From the NCBI GenBank assembly GCA_913055655.1, contig CAJXKA010000002.1, positions 372,001 to 436,000 of the forward strand: a stretch of DNA of 64,000 bases, read 5' to 3'. The position numbers and the translations under genes are program-made. Positions 24,508-32,410 of the stretch are shown piece after piece. Position 1 is the first letter of the stretch, and each line of letters opens with the position of its first letter. The notes under the pieces are model-generated. The model saw only the letters and a list, made by a program, of their open reading frames with translations, was not told the DNA's origin and did not search any database. This stretch comes from an uncultured Oceanospirillales bacterium (GTDB taxonomy: Bacteria > Pseudomonadota > Gammaproteobacteria > Xanthomonadales > SZUA-36).

Positions 24508-27168
24508 ATGAGCCAGACCAGCCCCCAGACCAGCCAGGATACCCCGTCATCGCAAGGCGACACCGCGGATCGATATGACCCGGCCGCGATTGAAACCCGC
24601 GTGCAGCAGCGCTGGCGCGACGACCGCGCCTTCGAAGTCACCGAGGACGAGAGCCGCGAGAAGTTCTACTGCCTTTCCATGTTGCCGTACCCGTCAGGCG
24701 CGTTGCACATGGGCCACGTGCGCAACTACACCATCGGCGATGTGATCAGCCGTTACCAGCGCATGCTGGGCAAGAACGTGCTGCAGCCGATGGGCTGGGA
24801 TGCCTTCGGCCTGCCGGCGGAAAACGCCGCCATCAAGAACAACACGGCGCCGGCGAAGTGGACCTACGCCAATATCGACCACATGCGCGGCCAGCTGGAC
24901 CGGCTGGGCTTTGCCTATGACTGGAACCGTGAACTGGCCACCTGCCGACCGGAGTACTACCGCTGGGAACAGCTGATGTTCACGCGGCTGATGGAAAAGG
25001 GGCTGGCCTATCGCAAGGATTCCGAGGTCAACTGGGACCCGGTCGACCAGACCGTGCTGGCCAATGAGCAGGTGGTCGACGGCCGCGGCTGGCGCTCCGG
25101 TGCGGTGGTCGAGAAACGCACCATCCCGCAGTGGTTCCTGAAAATCACCGATTACGCCCAGGAACTGCTGGACGAACTCGATGGCCTGGACGGCTGGCCT
25201 GATTCGGTCAAGACCATGCAGCGTAACTGGATCGGCCGCTCCGAGGGCGCCGAGTTCGCCATGCCGGTGTGCGACGCCGAAGGTGCGCCGCTGCCCGGCG
25301 GGCACGAGATCCGCGTCTACACCACGCGCCCGGACACGGCATTTGGCATGACTTACTCGGTGCTGGCGCCCGAACATCCGCTGGTGGCAGCGATCGTCAG
25401 CGATGGGCATCGTGACGCCGTGGAAGCGTTCCGCAAGCGCGTCGCGGCCACGTCCGAGATCGACCGCCTGGCCGAGGACGGCCAGGCCGAGAAACGCGGC
25501 GTGTTCACCGGCGCGTACGTGAAGAACCCGTTCAACGGCAAGGCCGTGCCGCTGTACCTGGCCGATTACGTGCTGATGGGCTACGGCACCGGCGCGATCA
25601 TGGCGGTGCCCGGCGAGGACCAGCGTGACTGGGAATTCGCCAAGGCCTATGACCTGCCGATCATCCGCACGGTCCAGCCGCCTGAAGACTGGGACGGCGA
25701 GGCGTTTACCGGCGAGGGCGTGGCGATTAACAGCGACTGGCTGGACGGCCTGGACATGCCCGCCGCCAAGGCGAAGGCCATCGACTGGCTGGAGCAGCAG
25801 GGCATCGGCACCCGCAAGGTCAATTTCCGCCTGCGCGACTGGGGCGTCAGCCGCCAGCGTTACTGGGGTTGCCCGATCCCGGTCATCTACTGCGACGACT
25901 GCGGCGCGCTGCCCGTGCCCGAAGAGCAGTTGCCGGTGGTGCTGCCCGAGGACGTCACCTTCATGGGCGTGCAGTCGCCGATCAAGGCCGACCCGGAATG
26001 GCGTAAGACCACCTGTCCGCAATGCGGCGGCGCGGCCGAGCGGGAGACCGACACCTTCGACACCTTCATGGAATCGAGCTGGTACTACGCGCGTTACTGC
26101 TGCCCGGGCGCCGACGCCCAGCTGGACGAGCGCGCCGATTACTGGCTGCCGGTCGACCAGTACATCGGCGGCATCGAGCACGCCATCCTGCACCTGATGT
26201 ATTTCCGCTTCTATCACAAGCTCATGCGCGACGCGGGGCTGGTGAAGAGCGACGAACCGGCCACGCGCCTGCTGTGCCAGGGCATGGTCGTGGCGGAAAC
26301 CTTCTCGATAGCGGGCGATGACGGCCAGCCGCGCTGGGTGAACCCCGCGGACGTGGTGCTGGAAAAGGACGACAAGGGCAAGGTGACCGGCGCGAAACTG
26401 GCCGAAACCGGCGAGCCGGTGAACGTCGGCGCGGTGGAGAAAATGTCGAAGTCGAAGAACAACGGCGTCGACCCGCAGGGCCTGGTCGACCAGTACGGCG
26501 CCGACACGGTGCGGCTATTCTCGATGTTCGCCGCGCCGCCCGACCAGTCGCTGGAGTGGTCGGAGTCCGGCGTGGAGGGCGCGTTCCGCTTCCTGAAGCG
26601 GCTCTGGAACCTGGTCAGCGCGCACGTGGCCGAAGGCGAAGTCGAGGCGCTGGCCGTGGACCAGCTGGATGACGGCCAGCGCGAGATCCGCCGCCTGGTG
26701 CACGACACCATCGCCAAGGTCGGTGACGACGTGGGCCGCCGCTACACCTTCAACACGGCGATTGCCGCCGTCATGGAGCTGAGCAACCACCTGGCACGCT
26801 TTGACGACCGTTCGGCGCAGGGCCGGGCCGTGCTGGACGAGGGCTGGCAGGCCATCATCCGGCTGATGACGCCGGTGACCCCGCATATCAGCCAGGCGCT
26901 GTGGGAAGCCCTGGGTCACGCGAACCCCGTGCACGAAGCCGGCTGGCCCGAGGCCGACGCGTCGGCCCGGGTGAAGACCGAGGTCGAGCTGGTGGTGCAG
27001 GTCAACGGCAAGCTGCGCGCGCGCGTCGCGCTGGCGCCCGGTGCCGACAGGGACACGGCGCTGGCCGCGGCGATGGCCGAGGAAAACGTCCAGCGCTTTA
27101 CCGCGGACAAGACGGTGCGCAAGGTGATCCACGTGCCCGACCGCCTGCTGAACATCGTGGTGGGCTAG
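24508..27168 (+). CDS. leuS: Leucyl-tRNA synthetase
   Basis: Charges tRNA-Leu with leucine and edits mischarged products. The 886-residue class Ia enzyme has the HIGH motif in YPSGALHMGHVRNYTIGD (about residues 59-76). The editing domain has TTRPDTAFGMTYSVLAPEHP and GYGTGAIMAVPGEDQRDWEF. The KMSKS motif is VEKMSKSKNNGVDPQ near residue 646. There is an N-terminal extension of about 30 residues rich in Ser/Gln/Thr. It leads the leuS-lptE-holA-nadD-rsfS-rlmH run, as in many gammaproteobacteria. Confidence 0.98.
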   Translation: MSQTSPQTSQDTPSSQGDTADRYDPAAIETRVQQRWRDDRAFEVTEDESREKFYCLSMLPYPSGALHMGHVRNYTIGDVISRYQRMLGKNVLQPMGWDAFGLPAENAAIKNNTAPAKWTYANIDHMRGQLDRLGFAYDWNRELATCRPEYYRWEQLMFTRLMEKGLAYRKDSEVNWDPVDQTVLANEQVVDGRGWRSGAVVEKRTIPQWFLKITDYAQELLDELDGLDGWPDSVKTMQRNWIGRSEGAEFAMPVCDAEGAPLPGGHEIRVYTTRPDTAFGMTYSVLAPEHPLVAAIVSDGHRDAVEAFRKRVAATSEIDRLAEDGQAEKRGVFTGAYVKNPFNGKAVPLYLADYVLMGYGTGAIMAVPGEDQRDWEFAKAYDLPIIRTVQPPEDWDGEAFTGEGVAINSDWLDGLDMPAAKAKAIDWLEQQGIGTRKVNFRLRDWGVSRQRYWGCPIPVIYCDDCGALPVPEEQLPVVLPEDVTFMGVQSPIKADPEWRKTTCPQCGGAAERETDTFDTFMESSWYYARYCCPGADAQLDERADYWLPVDQYIGGIEHAILHLMYFRFYHKLMRDAGLVKSDEPATRLLCQGMVVAETFSIAGDDGQPRWVNPADVVLEKDDKGKVTGAKLAETGEPVNVGAVEKMSKSKNNGVDPQGLVDQYGADTVRLFSMFAAPPDQSLEWSESGVEGAFRFLKRLWNLVSAHVAEGEVEALAVDQLDDGQREIRRLVHDTIAKVGDDVGRRYTFNTAIAAVMELSNHLARFDDRSAQGRAVLDEGWQAIIRLMTPVTPHISQALWEALGHANPVHEAGWPEADASARVKTEVELVVQVNGKLRARVALAPGADRDTALAAAMAEENVQRFTADKTVRKVIHVPDRLLNIVVG

Positions 27169-27174
27169 GCGCGG

Positions 27175-27672
27175 ATGTTCGGGCGGCGACTCCGGTTGTG
27201 TGCGGGCCTGGCCATCGCGATGGCGCTGGCCGGTTGCGGTTTTCATTTCCAGGGCCAGGCCGAGCTGCCGCCGGAAATGGCGCAGACCCGTATCGCCACC
27301 GCCGACCCCTACAGCCAGTTCGTCCGCCGGCTGTCGATCCTGCTGGAGCAGAACGGCGCCAGCGTCGTGGCCGCGCCGGCCGGCACCGCCGTGCTGGAGA
27401 TCCCGGAAAACCTGGTTCGCAAGGATATTCTCTCCATCGGCGACACGGCGCGCGTACGCGAGTACCGCATCGTCCACCGGGTCCGGTTCCGGCTGGTCGA
27501 CCCCGAAGGCCGCGTCCTGGTACCGGAGCAGTCGCTGGAACGCAGCCGCGTCATCAGTTTCGACGAACAGGACATCCTGGCGGCCACGCGCGAAGAGGAA
27601 TACCTGCGCGAGGAACTGGCGGATACGCTGTCGCGGATGGTGCTGCGGCGCCTGGGCACCACGCGGGCCTGA
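27175..27672 (+). CDS. lptE: LPS-assembly lipoprotein LptE
   Basis: Outer-membrane lipoprotein that plugs the LptD barrel and helps insert lipopolysaccharide. The 165-residue protein has a lipoprotein signal with lipobox ALAGCGFHFQG, then the LptE-like sequence VRRLSILLEQNGASVV. The helical C-terminal half is EEEYLREELADTLSRMVLRR. Six bases after leuS and two before holA, the same order as in E. coli. The family is divergent, so position in the operon is part of the evidence. Confidence 0.9.
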   Translation: MFGRRLRLCAGLAIAMALAGCGFHFQGQAELPPEMAQTRIATADPYSQFVRRLSILLEQNGASVVAAPAGTAVLEIPENLVRKDILSIGDTARVREYRIVHRVRFRLVDPEGRVLVPEQSLERSRVISFDEQDILAATREEEYLREELADTLSRMVLRRLGTTRA

Positions 27673-27674
27673 GC

Positions 27675-28673
27675 ATGCCGGTCCGGATCGAGCAGTTCGA
27701 CGCACGTCTCGCGCAGGGGCTTGCGCCGCTTTACCTGCTGGCGGGACCCGAGCCGCTGCTGGTGCAGGAGGCACGTGACAAGGTCTTCGCCCGCGCCCGC
27801 GACGAGGGTTTCGAGGAGCGCGTGACCCTGCATGTCGACCGGCATTTCGACTGGGACGAACTGGGCGCCGGTGGCGAGCCGTCGCTGTTCGCCCGCCGTC
27901 GCATCATCGACCTGCGGCTGCCGACGGGCAAGCCGGGCCAGGTGGGCGGCAAGGCGCTGGTCGAATGGTGTGACAATCCCGACCCGGACAACCTGCTGGT
28001 GGTCAGCTGCAACGAGTGGGACAAGGGCTCGCGCGAATCAAAGTGGGCACGGGTCATGGACGGCGCCGGCGTGCGCGTGGACATCTGGCCGATCAAGGCC
28101 CCGGAACTGCCCGGCTGGATCTCCAGTCGCATGAGAACGGCGGGCCTGAACCCGGACCCCGGCGCCGTGCAGGTGCTGGCGGAACGGCTGGAGGGCAACC
28201 TGCTGGCGGCCGACCAGGAAATCATGAAGCTGGCGCTGCTGAAGGGCGACGCGCCCCTGGGCGCCGACGATGTCCTGGAAGTGGTGGCAGACAGCACCCG
28301 TTTCGACGCCTTCGTGCTGGCGGACAGCCTGCTGGCGGGCAACCTCGCCAACGCCCTGCGGGTCTCGCTGGGCCTGCGCCGGATTGGCGTGCCCATCCAG
28401 ATGGTGGTCGGCGCGCTGGCGATGAAATTCGGGCAGCTGGAGTCGCTGGGGACCGCCCTGGCGAAAGGAGAACCGGCCGGTTCGGCCTTTCGCCGGTTGC
28501 GCGTCTGGCAGAGCCAGCAGGCGAGCATCGAAACCGCCATGCGCCGGCTGGGCCGTGCACGCATCGTCGAGGCCATGGCGTCACTGTCGCGCATCGACCG
28601 CCAGGGCAAGGGCCAGGCCGCGGGCGACCCCTGGCATGAGCTCGACCGGCTGGCGATCCGGCTCTGCGAATGA
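27675..28673 (+). CDS. holA: DNA polymerase III delta subunit
   Basis: Clamp-loader subunit that opens the sliding clamp. The 332-residue product starts MPVRIEQFDARLAQG at ATG 27675. It shows PLYLLAGPEPLLVQEARDKV, DRHFDWDELGAGGEPSLFAR (the clamp-opening region in HolA) and ALAERLEGNLLAADQEIMKL-like sequence (VLAERLEGNLLAADQEIMKL). The C-terminal oligomerisation domain follows. An open extension to 26901 runs through leuS in another frame and is not real. Its stop overlaps the nadD start (ATGA at 28670-28673). Confidence 0.93.
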   Translation: MPVRIEQFDARLAQGLAPLYLLAGPEPLLVQEARDKVFARARDEGFEERVTLHVDRHFDWDELGAGGEPSLFARRRIIDLRLPTGKPGQVGGKALVEWCDNPDPDNLLVVSCNEWDKGSRESKWARVMDGAGVRVDIWPIKAPELPGWISSRMRTAGLNPDPGAVQVLAERLEGNLLAADQEIMKLALLKGDAPLGADDVLEVVADSTRFDAFVLADSLLAGNLANALRVSLGLRRIGVPIQMVVGALAMKFGQLESLGTALAKGEPAGSAFRRLRVWQSQQASIETAMRRLGRARIVEAMASLSRIDRQGKGQAAGDPWHELDRLAIRLCE

Positions 28674-29350
28674 AGCGCGACGGCAACGGCAGCGCGAGCC
28701 GCGATGCGCCCATCGGGATTTTCGGTGGCACTTTCGACCCGGTTCACCGGGGCCATATCCAGGTGGCGCTGGACGCCAGCGAGGCCCTGGAGCTGGACGA
28801 CTTCCGCCTGGTGCCGGCCGGCGACCCGCCGCATCGTGACGGCACCCACGCCCCGGTGGCCAATCGCGTCGACATGCTGCGCCTGGCGCTGCGCGGCTAC
28901 ACCGGTTTGCAGATCGATACCCGCGAGGTCGACCGGCCCGGCCGATCCTACATGGTCGATACCCTGGAAAGCCTGCGCGAGGCCCATCCCGACTCGCCAC
29001 TGATGCTGGTACTGGGCCAGGACGCGGCCAACGGCCTGGACCGCTGGCACGAGTGGCAACGCCTGCCGCAGCTCGCCCACCTGGTCGTCATGACCCGGCC
29101 CGGTGAGCGGCCCATGTACGGCGGCCAGCTGGGCGCGGTGCTCAACCATCGCGAAACCAGCGAAATCGACCGCCTGAAGGCCGCGACATCGGGCCTTTTG
29201 CTGCACCTTGAAGTGTCGCCGGTGGACATCTCCTCGACCGAGATCCGGCGCCGAATCGCCGCCGGCGACCCCGTGGTGACGCTGTTGCCGCCGGGCGTCT
29301 TGTCGTATATCGAGGCGCACGGGCTCTACGGGGCGGGCGATAGTGCGTGA
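28670..29350 (+). CDS. nadD: Nicotinate-nucleotide adenylyltransferase
   Basis: Makes deamido-NAD from nicotinate mononucleotide and ATP. The 226-residue nucleotidyltransferase has the HxGH-type motif in IGIFGGTFDPVHRGHIQVAL (about residues 15-34). VLGQDAANGLDRWHEW forms the substrate loop, and the C-terminal ISSTEIRRRIAAG matches the conserved ISSTxIR motif. The start overlaps holA by four bases. Length is normal apart from an N-terminal extension of about 12 polar residues. Confidence 0.94.
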   Translation: MKRDGNGSASRDAPIGIFGGTFDPVHRGHIQVALDASEALELDDFRLVPAGDPPHRDGTHAPVANRVDMLRLALRGYTGLQIDTREVDRPGRSYMVDTLESLREAHPDSPLMLVLGQDAANGLDRWHEWQRLPQLAHLVVMTRPGERPMYGGQLGAVLNHRETSEIDRLKAATSGLLLHLEVSPVDISSTEIRRRIAAGDPVVTLLPPGVLSYIEAHGLYGAGDSA

Positions 29351-29395
29351 AAGGGAGTAGAATAGGGTACTGAACCCGAGCCGAAGACACCGCTT

Positions 29396-29776
29396 TTGAC
29401 TGAAACCACCTCGCACGACGCGTTATCTGCGACCGAGCTCCAGCAGCTCGTCCTCGACACCCTCGAAGAATTCAAGGCCCAGGACATCAAGTCCATCGAT
29501 GTCACCGGGGTCAGCCCGCTCACTGACCAGTTCGTCATCGCTTCCGGCACGTCCACCCGGCACGTGCGTTCCATGGCGGACAAGCTGGTGGAACGGGCCA
29601 AGGCCAACGGCGTACAGCCGACCGGCGTCGAGGGGCAGGGCGAAGCCCAGTGGGTGCTGGTGGACCTGAACGACGTCATCGTCCACCTGATGCTGCCGCA
29701 GGCGCGCGCCTTCTATAACCTGGAAAAACTCTGGGAAGTCAGCGCCAGCCACCGCAGCGGCGCACGTTCCGCCTAG
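29396..29776 (+). CDS. rsfS: Ribosomal silencing factor RsfS
   Basis: Binds ribosomal protein L14 to keep subunits apart in slow growth. The 126-residue protein has the DUF143 core: DTLEEFKAQDIKSIDVTGVS, TDQFVIASGTSTRHVRSMAD, VEGQGEAQWVLVDLNDVIVH and FYNLEKLW. It apparently starts at TTG 29396 in the absence of an upstream ATG or GTG. A TAGAAT sequence around 29358-29363 could be a promoter in the 45-base gap after nadD. It is followed by rlmH, as in E. coli. The first 10-15 residues are uncertain. Confidence 0.92.
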   Translation: MTETTSHDALSATELQQLVLDTLEEFKAQDIKSIDVTGVSPLTDQFVIASGTSTRHVRSMADKLVERAKANGVQPTGVEGQGEAQWVLVDLNDVIVHLMLPQARAFYNLEKLWEVSASHRSGARSA

Positions 29777-29789
29777 GGTTAACGGTTCC

Positions 29790-30260
29790 GTGCGGCTGAC
29801 CGTCGCCAGCGTCGGCCAGCGCATGCCGGCCTGGGTGCAGGCGGGCTGGGACGAATATGCCCGGCGCATGCCACCCGAGCTCGACCTCGAACTCCGTGAG
29901 ATTTCACTGGCCAAACGCGGTCGCAACGCGGATATCGAACGCCTGCGTCGCGACGAGGGCAGGGCGTTGCTCGCCGCCATGCCGAGCGGCGCGCGCATCG
30001 TCGCGCTGGATGGCCGCGGCAGGCCCTGGTCGACGGAACAGCTGGCCACGCGGCTGGAACAGTGGATGGGCGAGGGCCGGCACTGCGGGTTCCTGGTCGG
30101 TGGCCCCGACGGGCTGCATGACGATTGCCTGGCGGCCGCCGACGACCGCTGGTCACTGGGTGCGCTGACCCTGCCGCACCCGCTGGTCCGCGTGGTGCTG
30201 GCCGAGCAGCTTTACCGGGCCTGGACCATTACCCGCAATCACCCCTATCACCGCGCCTGA
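29790..30260 (+). CDS. rlmH: 23S rRNA pseudouridine-1915 N3-methyltransferase RlmH
   Basis: SPOUT methyltransferase acting on helix 69 of 23S rRNA, 156 residues. The family features are MRLTVASVGQRMPAWVQAGW, IVALDGRGRPWSTEQLA, the knot sequence FLVGGPDGLHDDCLAAAD and the C-terminal tail LYRAWTITRNHPYHR. GTG start at 29790, 14 bases after rsfS. Conserved gene pair with rsfS. Confidence 0.97.
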   Translation: MRLTVASVGQRMPAWVQAGWDEYARRMPPELDLELREISLAKRGRNADIERLRRDEGRALLAAMPSGARIVALDGRGRPWSTEQLATRLEQWMGEGRHCGFLVGGPDGLHDDCLAAADDRWSLGALTLPHPLVRVVLAEQLYRAWTITRNHPYHRA

Positions 30261-30291
30261 ACAAGAAAAAGAACATCCGGGAAACGCAAGC

Positions 30292-30882
30292 ATGAACGAC
30301 GAGCCTGAACTCCTGCTGGCCTCCGCCTCACCGCGACGGCGCGAACTGCTCGACATGGTGGGCGTGCGCTACCGCGCCTGGAGCGCCGATATCGACGAAT
30401 CGCGGCGGGATGGCGAAGCCCCGGACGCCTATGTCCAGCGACTGGCGCGCGGCAAGGCCCTGGCCGGCGTGGCCGCGCATGGTTGCGCCATTCCCGTGCT
30501 CGGCGCCGACACCATCGTGCTGCTGGATGGCGAGATCCTGGGCAAGCCCCGTGACCGTGGCGAGGCACGCGAAATGTTCGCCCGACTGTCGGGTCGCCGG
30601 CACGACGTGCTGACGGCCGTTGCGGTCGCCTGTTCGGCCGATCGCGTCCTGGAGGCCATCAACCGCACCGGCGTCGAATTCGGGGAAGCGCCCGCCGCCT
30701 GGATGGACCATTACGCCACGCTGGACGAGCCCATGGACAAGGCCGGCGCGTATGCCGTGCAGGGCCTGGCCGGCCAGTGGATCCGGCATATCGACGGCAG
30801 CTATTCAGGGGTCATGGGTTTGCCGCTTTTCGAGACCGGCGAACTGCTCCGGCAGGCCGGCCTGGCGCTAACGGGGCATTAA
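30292..30882 (+). CDS. maf: Maf-family nucleoside triphosphate pyrophosphatase (YhdE type)
   Basis: House-cleaning pyrophosphatase of 196 residues. The conserved N-terminal motif is LLLASASPRRRELLDMVGV, then GADTIVLLDGEILGKPRDRG with the catalytic acidic residues. MDKAGAYAVQGLAGQWIRHI and SYSGVMGLPL complete the site. The order maf-rng-yhdP-tldD equals E. coli yhdE-cafA-yhdP-tldD, so this is probably the dTTP/UTP-type YhdE rather than YceF. ATG 30292, with AGAAAAAG-type upstream context. Confidence 0.93.
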   Translation: MNDEPELLLASASPRRRELLDMVGVRYRAWSADIDESRRDGEAPDAYVQRLARGKALAGVAAHGCAIPVLGADTIVLLDGEILGKPRDRGEAREMFARLSGRRHDVLTAVAVACSADRVLEAINRTGVEFGEAPAAWMDHYATLDEPMDKAGAYAVQGLAGQWIRHIDGSYSGVMGLPLFETGELLRQAGLALTGH

Positions 30883-30931
30883 CCGCGGAGTGCTATTCTC
30901 TAGCGCCTGTCCTGCCCGGGAGTCCGAACCC

Positions 30932-32410
30932 TTGAGCGAAGAAATCCTCATCAATGTCACGCCCACCGAGTCACGCGTCGCCGTGCTCGAGAACGGCGTG
31001 CTCAAGGAAGTCTGGCTCGACCGCGCCAGCCATGACGGCTACCTGGGCAATATCTACAAGGGAAAGGTCTCGCGCGTGCTGCCGGGCATGCAGGCGGCAT
31101 TCGTGGATATCGGGCTGGAACGGACCGCGTTCCTGCACGCCTCGGACATCCACCGCGTCGACCGCGAGCGCATGACCGGCCAGGTGCCGGAACCGGATAC
31201 GTCCGAACGCTCCATCTCCGAGCTGGTCACCGAGGGTGCCGAGGTGGTCGTGCAGGTGGTGAAAGACCCGATGGGCACCAAGGGCGCGCGGCTGACCACC
31301 AGCCTGAGTGTGCCGTCGCGATTCCTGGTGCTGTTGCCGGACAGCGATCATATCGGCGTATCCGCCCGCATCGAGGACGAGGCCGAGCGCGCCCGTTTGA
31401 TCGACCTGGTGGCCCGGTTGCGGCCGGACGAAAAAGTGGGCTACATCGTCCGCACCAATGCCGAGGCCGTCGACGAATTCGCCCTGGCGGCGGACATGGC
31501 CTTCCTGGGCAAGCTCTGGGACGCCATCGTCGAAGAGCGCGCGAAAGTCAGCGCCGGCGAGTGCATCTACGAGGACCTGGACCTGCCGCTGCGAGCGCTT
31601 CGCGACATGATGCATGCCGATGTCGAGCGCGTGCGTATCGACCACGCGGACACCCACCGGAAGGTCGGCGAGTTCGTCCGCAGTTTCATGCCGGACTGGT
31701 TGTCGCGCATCGAGCGCTACGAGGCGGAGCGGCCGATCTTCGACCTGTACGGCATCGAGGACGAAATCGAGCAGGCGCTGCACCGCACCACGCCACTGAA
31801 ATCCGGTGGCTACCTGGTCATCGACCAGACCGAGGCGATGACCACCATCGACGTCAACACCGGCGGTTTCGTCGGCCATCGCACGCTCGAAGAGACCATC
31901 TACAAGACCAACCTGGAAGCGGCGCAGGCGATCGCCCGGCAACTGCGGCTGCGCAACCTGGGTGGCATCATCATCATCGATTTCATCGACATGCAGGACG
32001 AGGCCCACCGTGACCAGGTGATGAAAACGCTGGAGAAGGCCCTGGCGCAGGACAATGTCCGTACGTCGATTACCAGGCTGTCGGACCTGGGCCTGGTGGA
32101 GATGACGCGCAAACGTACCCGCGAAAGCCTGGGGCACGTGATGTGCGAGCCATGCCCGGTGTGCAGCGGCCGTGGTGCGGTCAAGTCCGCGGAAACCGTT
32201 TGCCTGGAAGTGGTGCGCGAGATCATGCGTTCGGGCCGGCAATTCGAGGCCAGCAAGATCCTGGTGCTGGCGTCGCCGTCGGTGGTGGATCTCGTCACGG
32301 ATGAGCACTCCACGACGATCGCGGAACTGGAAGAGCTGGTCGGCAAGACCATTCGATTCCAGCGCGAAGAGCAATACACCCAGGAACAGTACGACGTGGT
32401 GCTGCTGTAA
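30932..32410 (+). CDS. rng: Ribonuclease G
   Basis: Endoribonuclease of the RNase E/G family, used in 16S rRNA 5' maturation and mRNA decay; 492 residues from TTG 30932. An S1-like domain is inserted near residues 38-125 (VSRVLPGMQAAFVDIGLERT). The metal-binding acidic residues lie in MTTIDVNTGGFVGH (about 307) and IIIIDFIDMQDEAH (about 350). The zinc-link cysteines are C405 and C408 (CEPCPVC). The TTG has GGGAG ten bases upstream and gives the N-terminus MSEEILINVTPTESRVAVLE, like E. coli RNase G. The longer GTG start at 30890 lies before a likely -10 (TATTCT, 30894-30899). Confidence 0.95.
   Translation: MSEEILINVTPTESRVAVLENGVLKEVWLDRASHDGYLGNIYKGKVSRVLPGMQAAFVDIGLERTAFLHASDIHRVDRERMTGQVPEPDTSERSISELVTEGAEVVVQVVKDPMGTKGARLTTSLSVPSRFLVLLPDSDHIGVSARIEDEAERARLIDLVARLRPDEKVGYIVRTNAEAVDEFALAADMAFLGKLWDAIVEERAKVSAGECIYEDLDLPLRALRDMMHADVERVRIDHADTHRKVGEFVRSFMPDWLSRIERYEAERPIFDLYGIEDEIEQALHRTTPLKSGGYLVIDQTEAMTTIDVNTGGFVGHRTLEETIYKTNLEAAQAIARQLRLRNLGGIIIIDFIDMQDEAHRDQVMKTLEKALAQDNVRTSITRLSDLGLVEMTRKRTRESLGHVMCEPCPVCSGRGAVKSAETVCLEVVREIMRSGRQFEASKILVLASPSVVDLVTDEHSTTIAELEELVGKTIRFQREEQYTQEQYDVVLL

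Noticed and set aside
24694..26217. 507-codon minus-strand frame opposite leuS
   Set aside because: It is a mirror of a GC-rich coding sequence; leuS motifs are complete on the plus strand and the antisense product has no recognisable domain.
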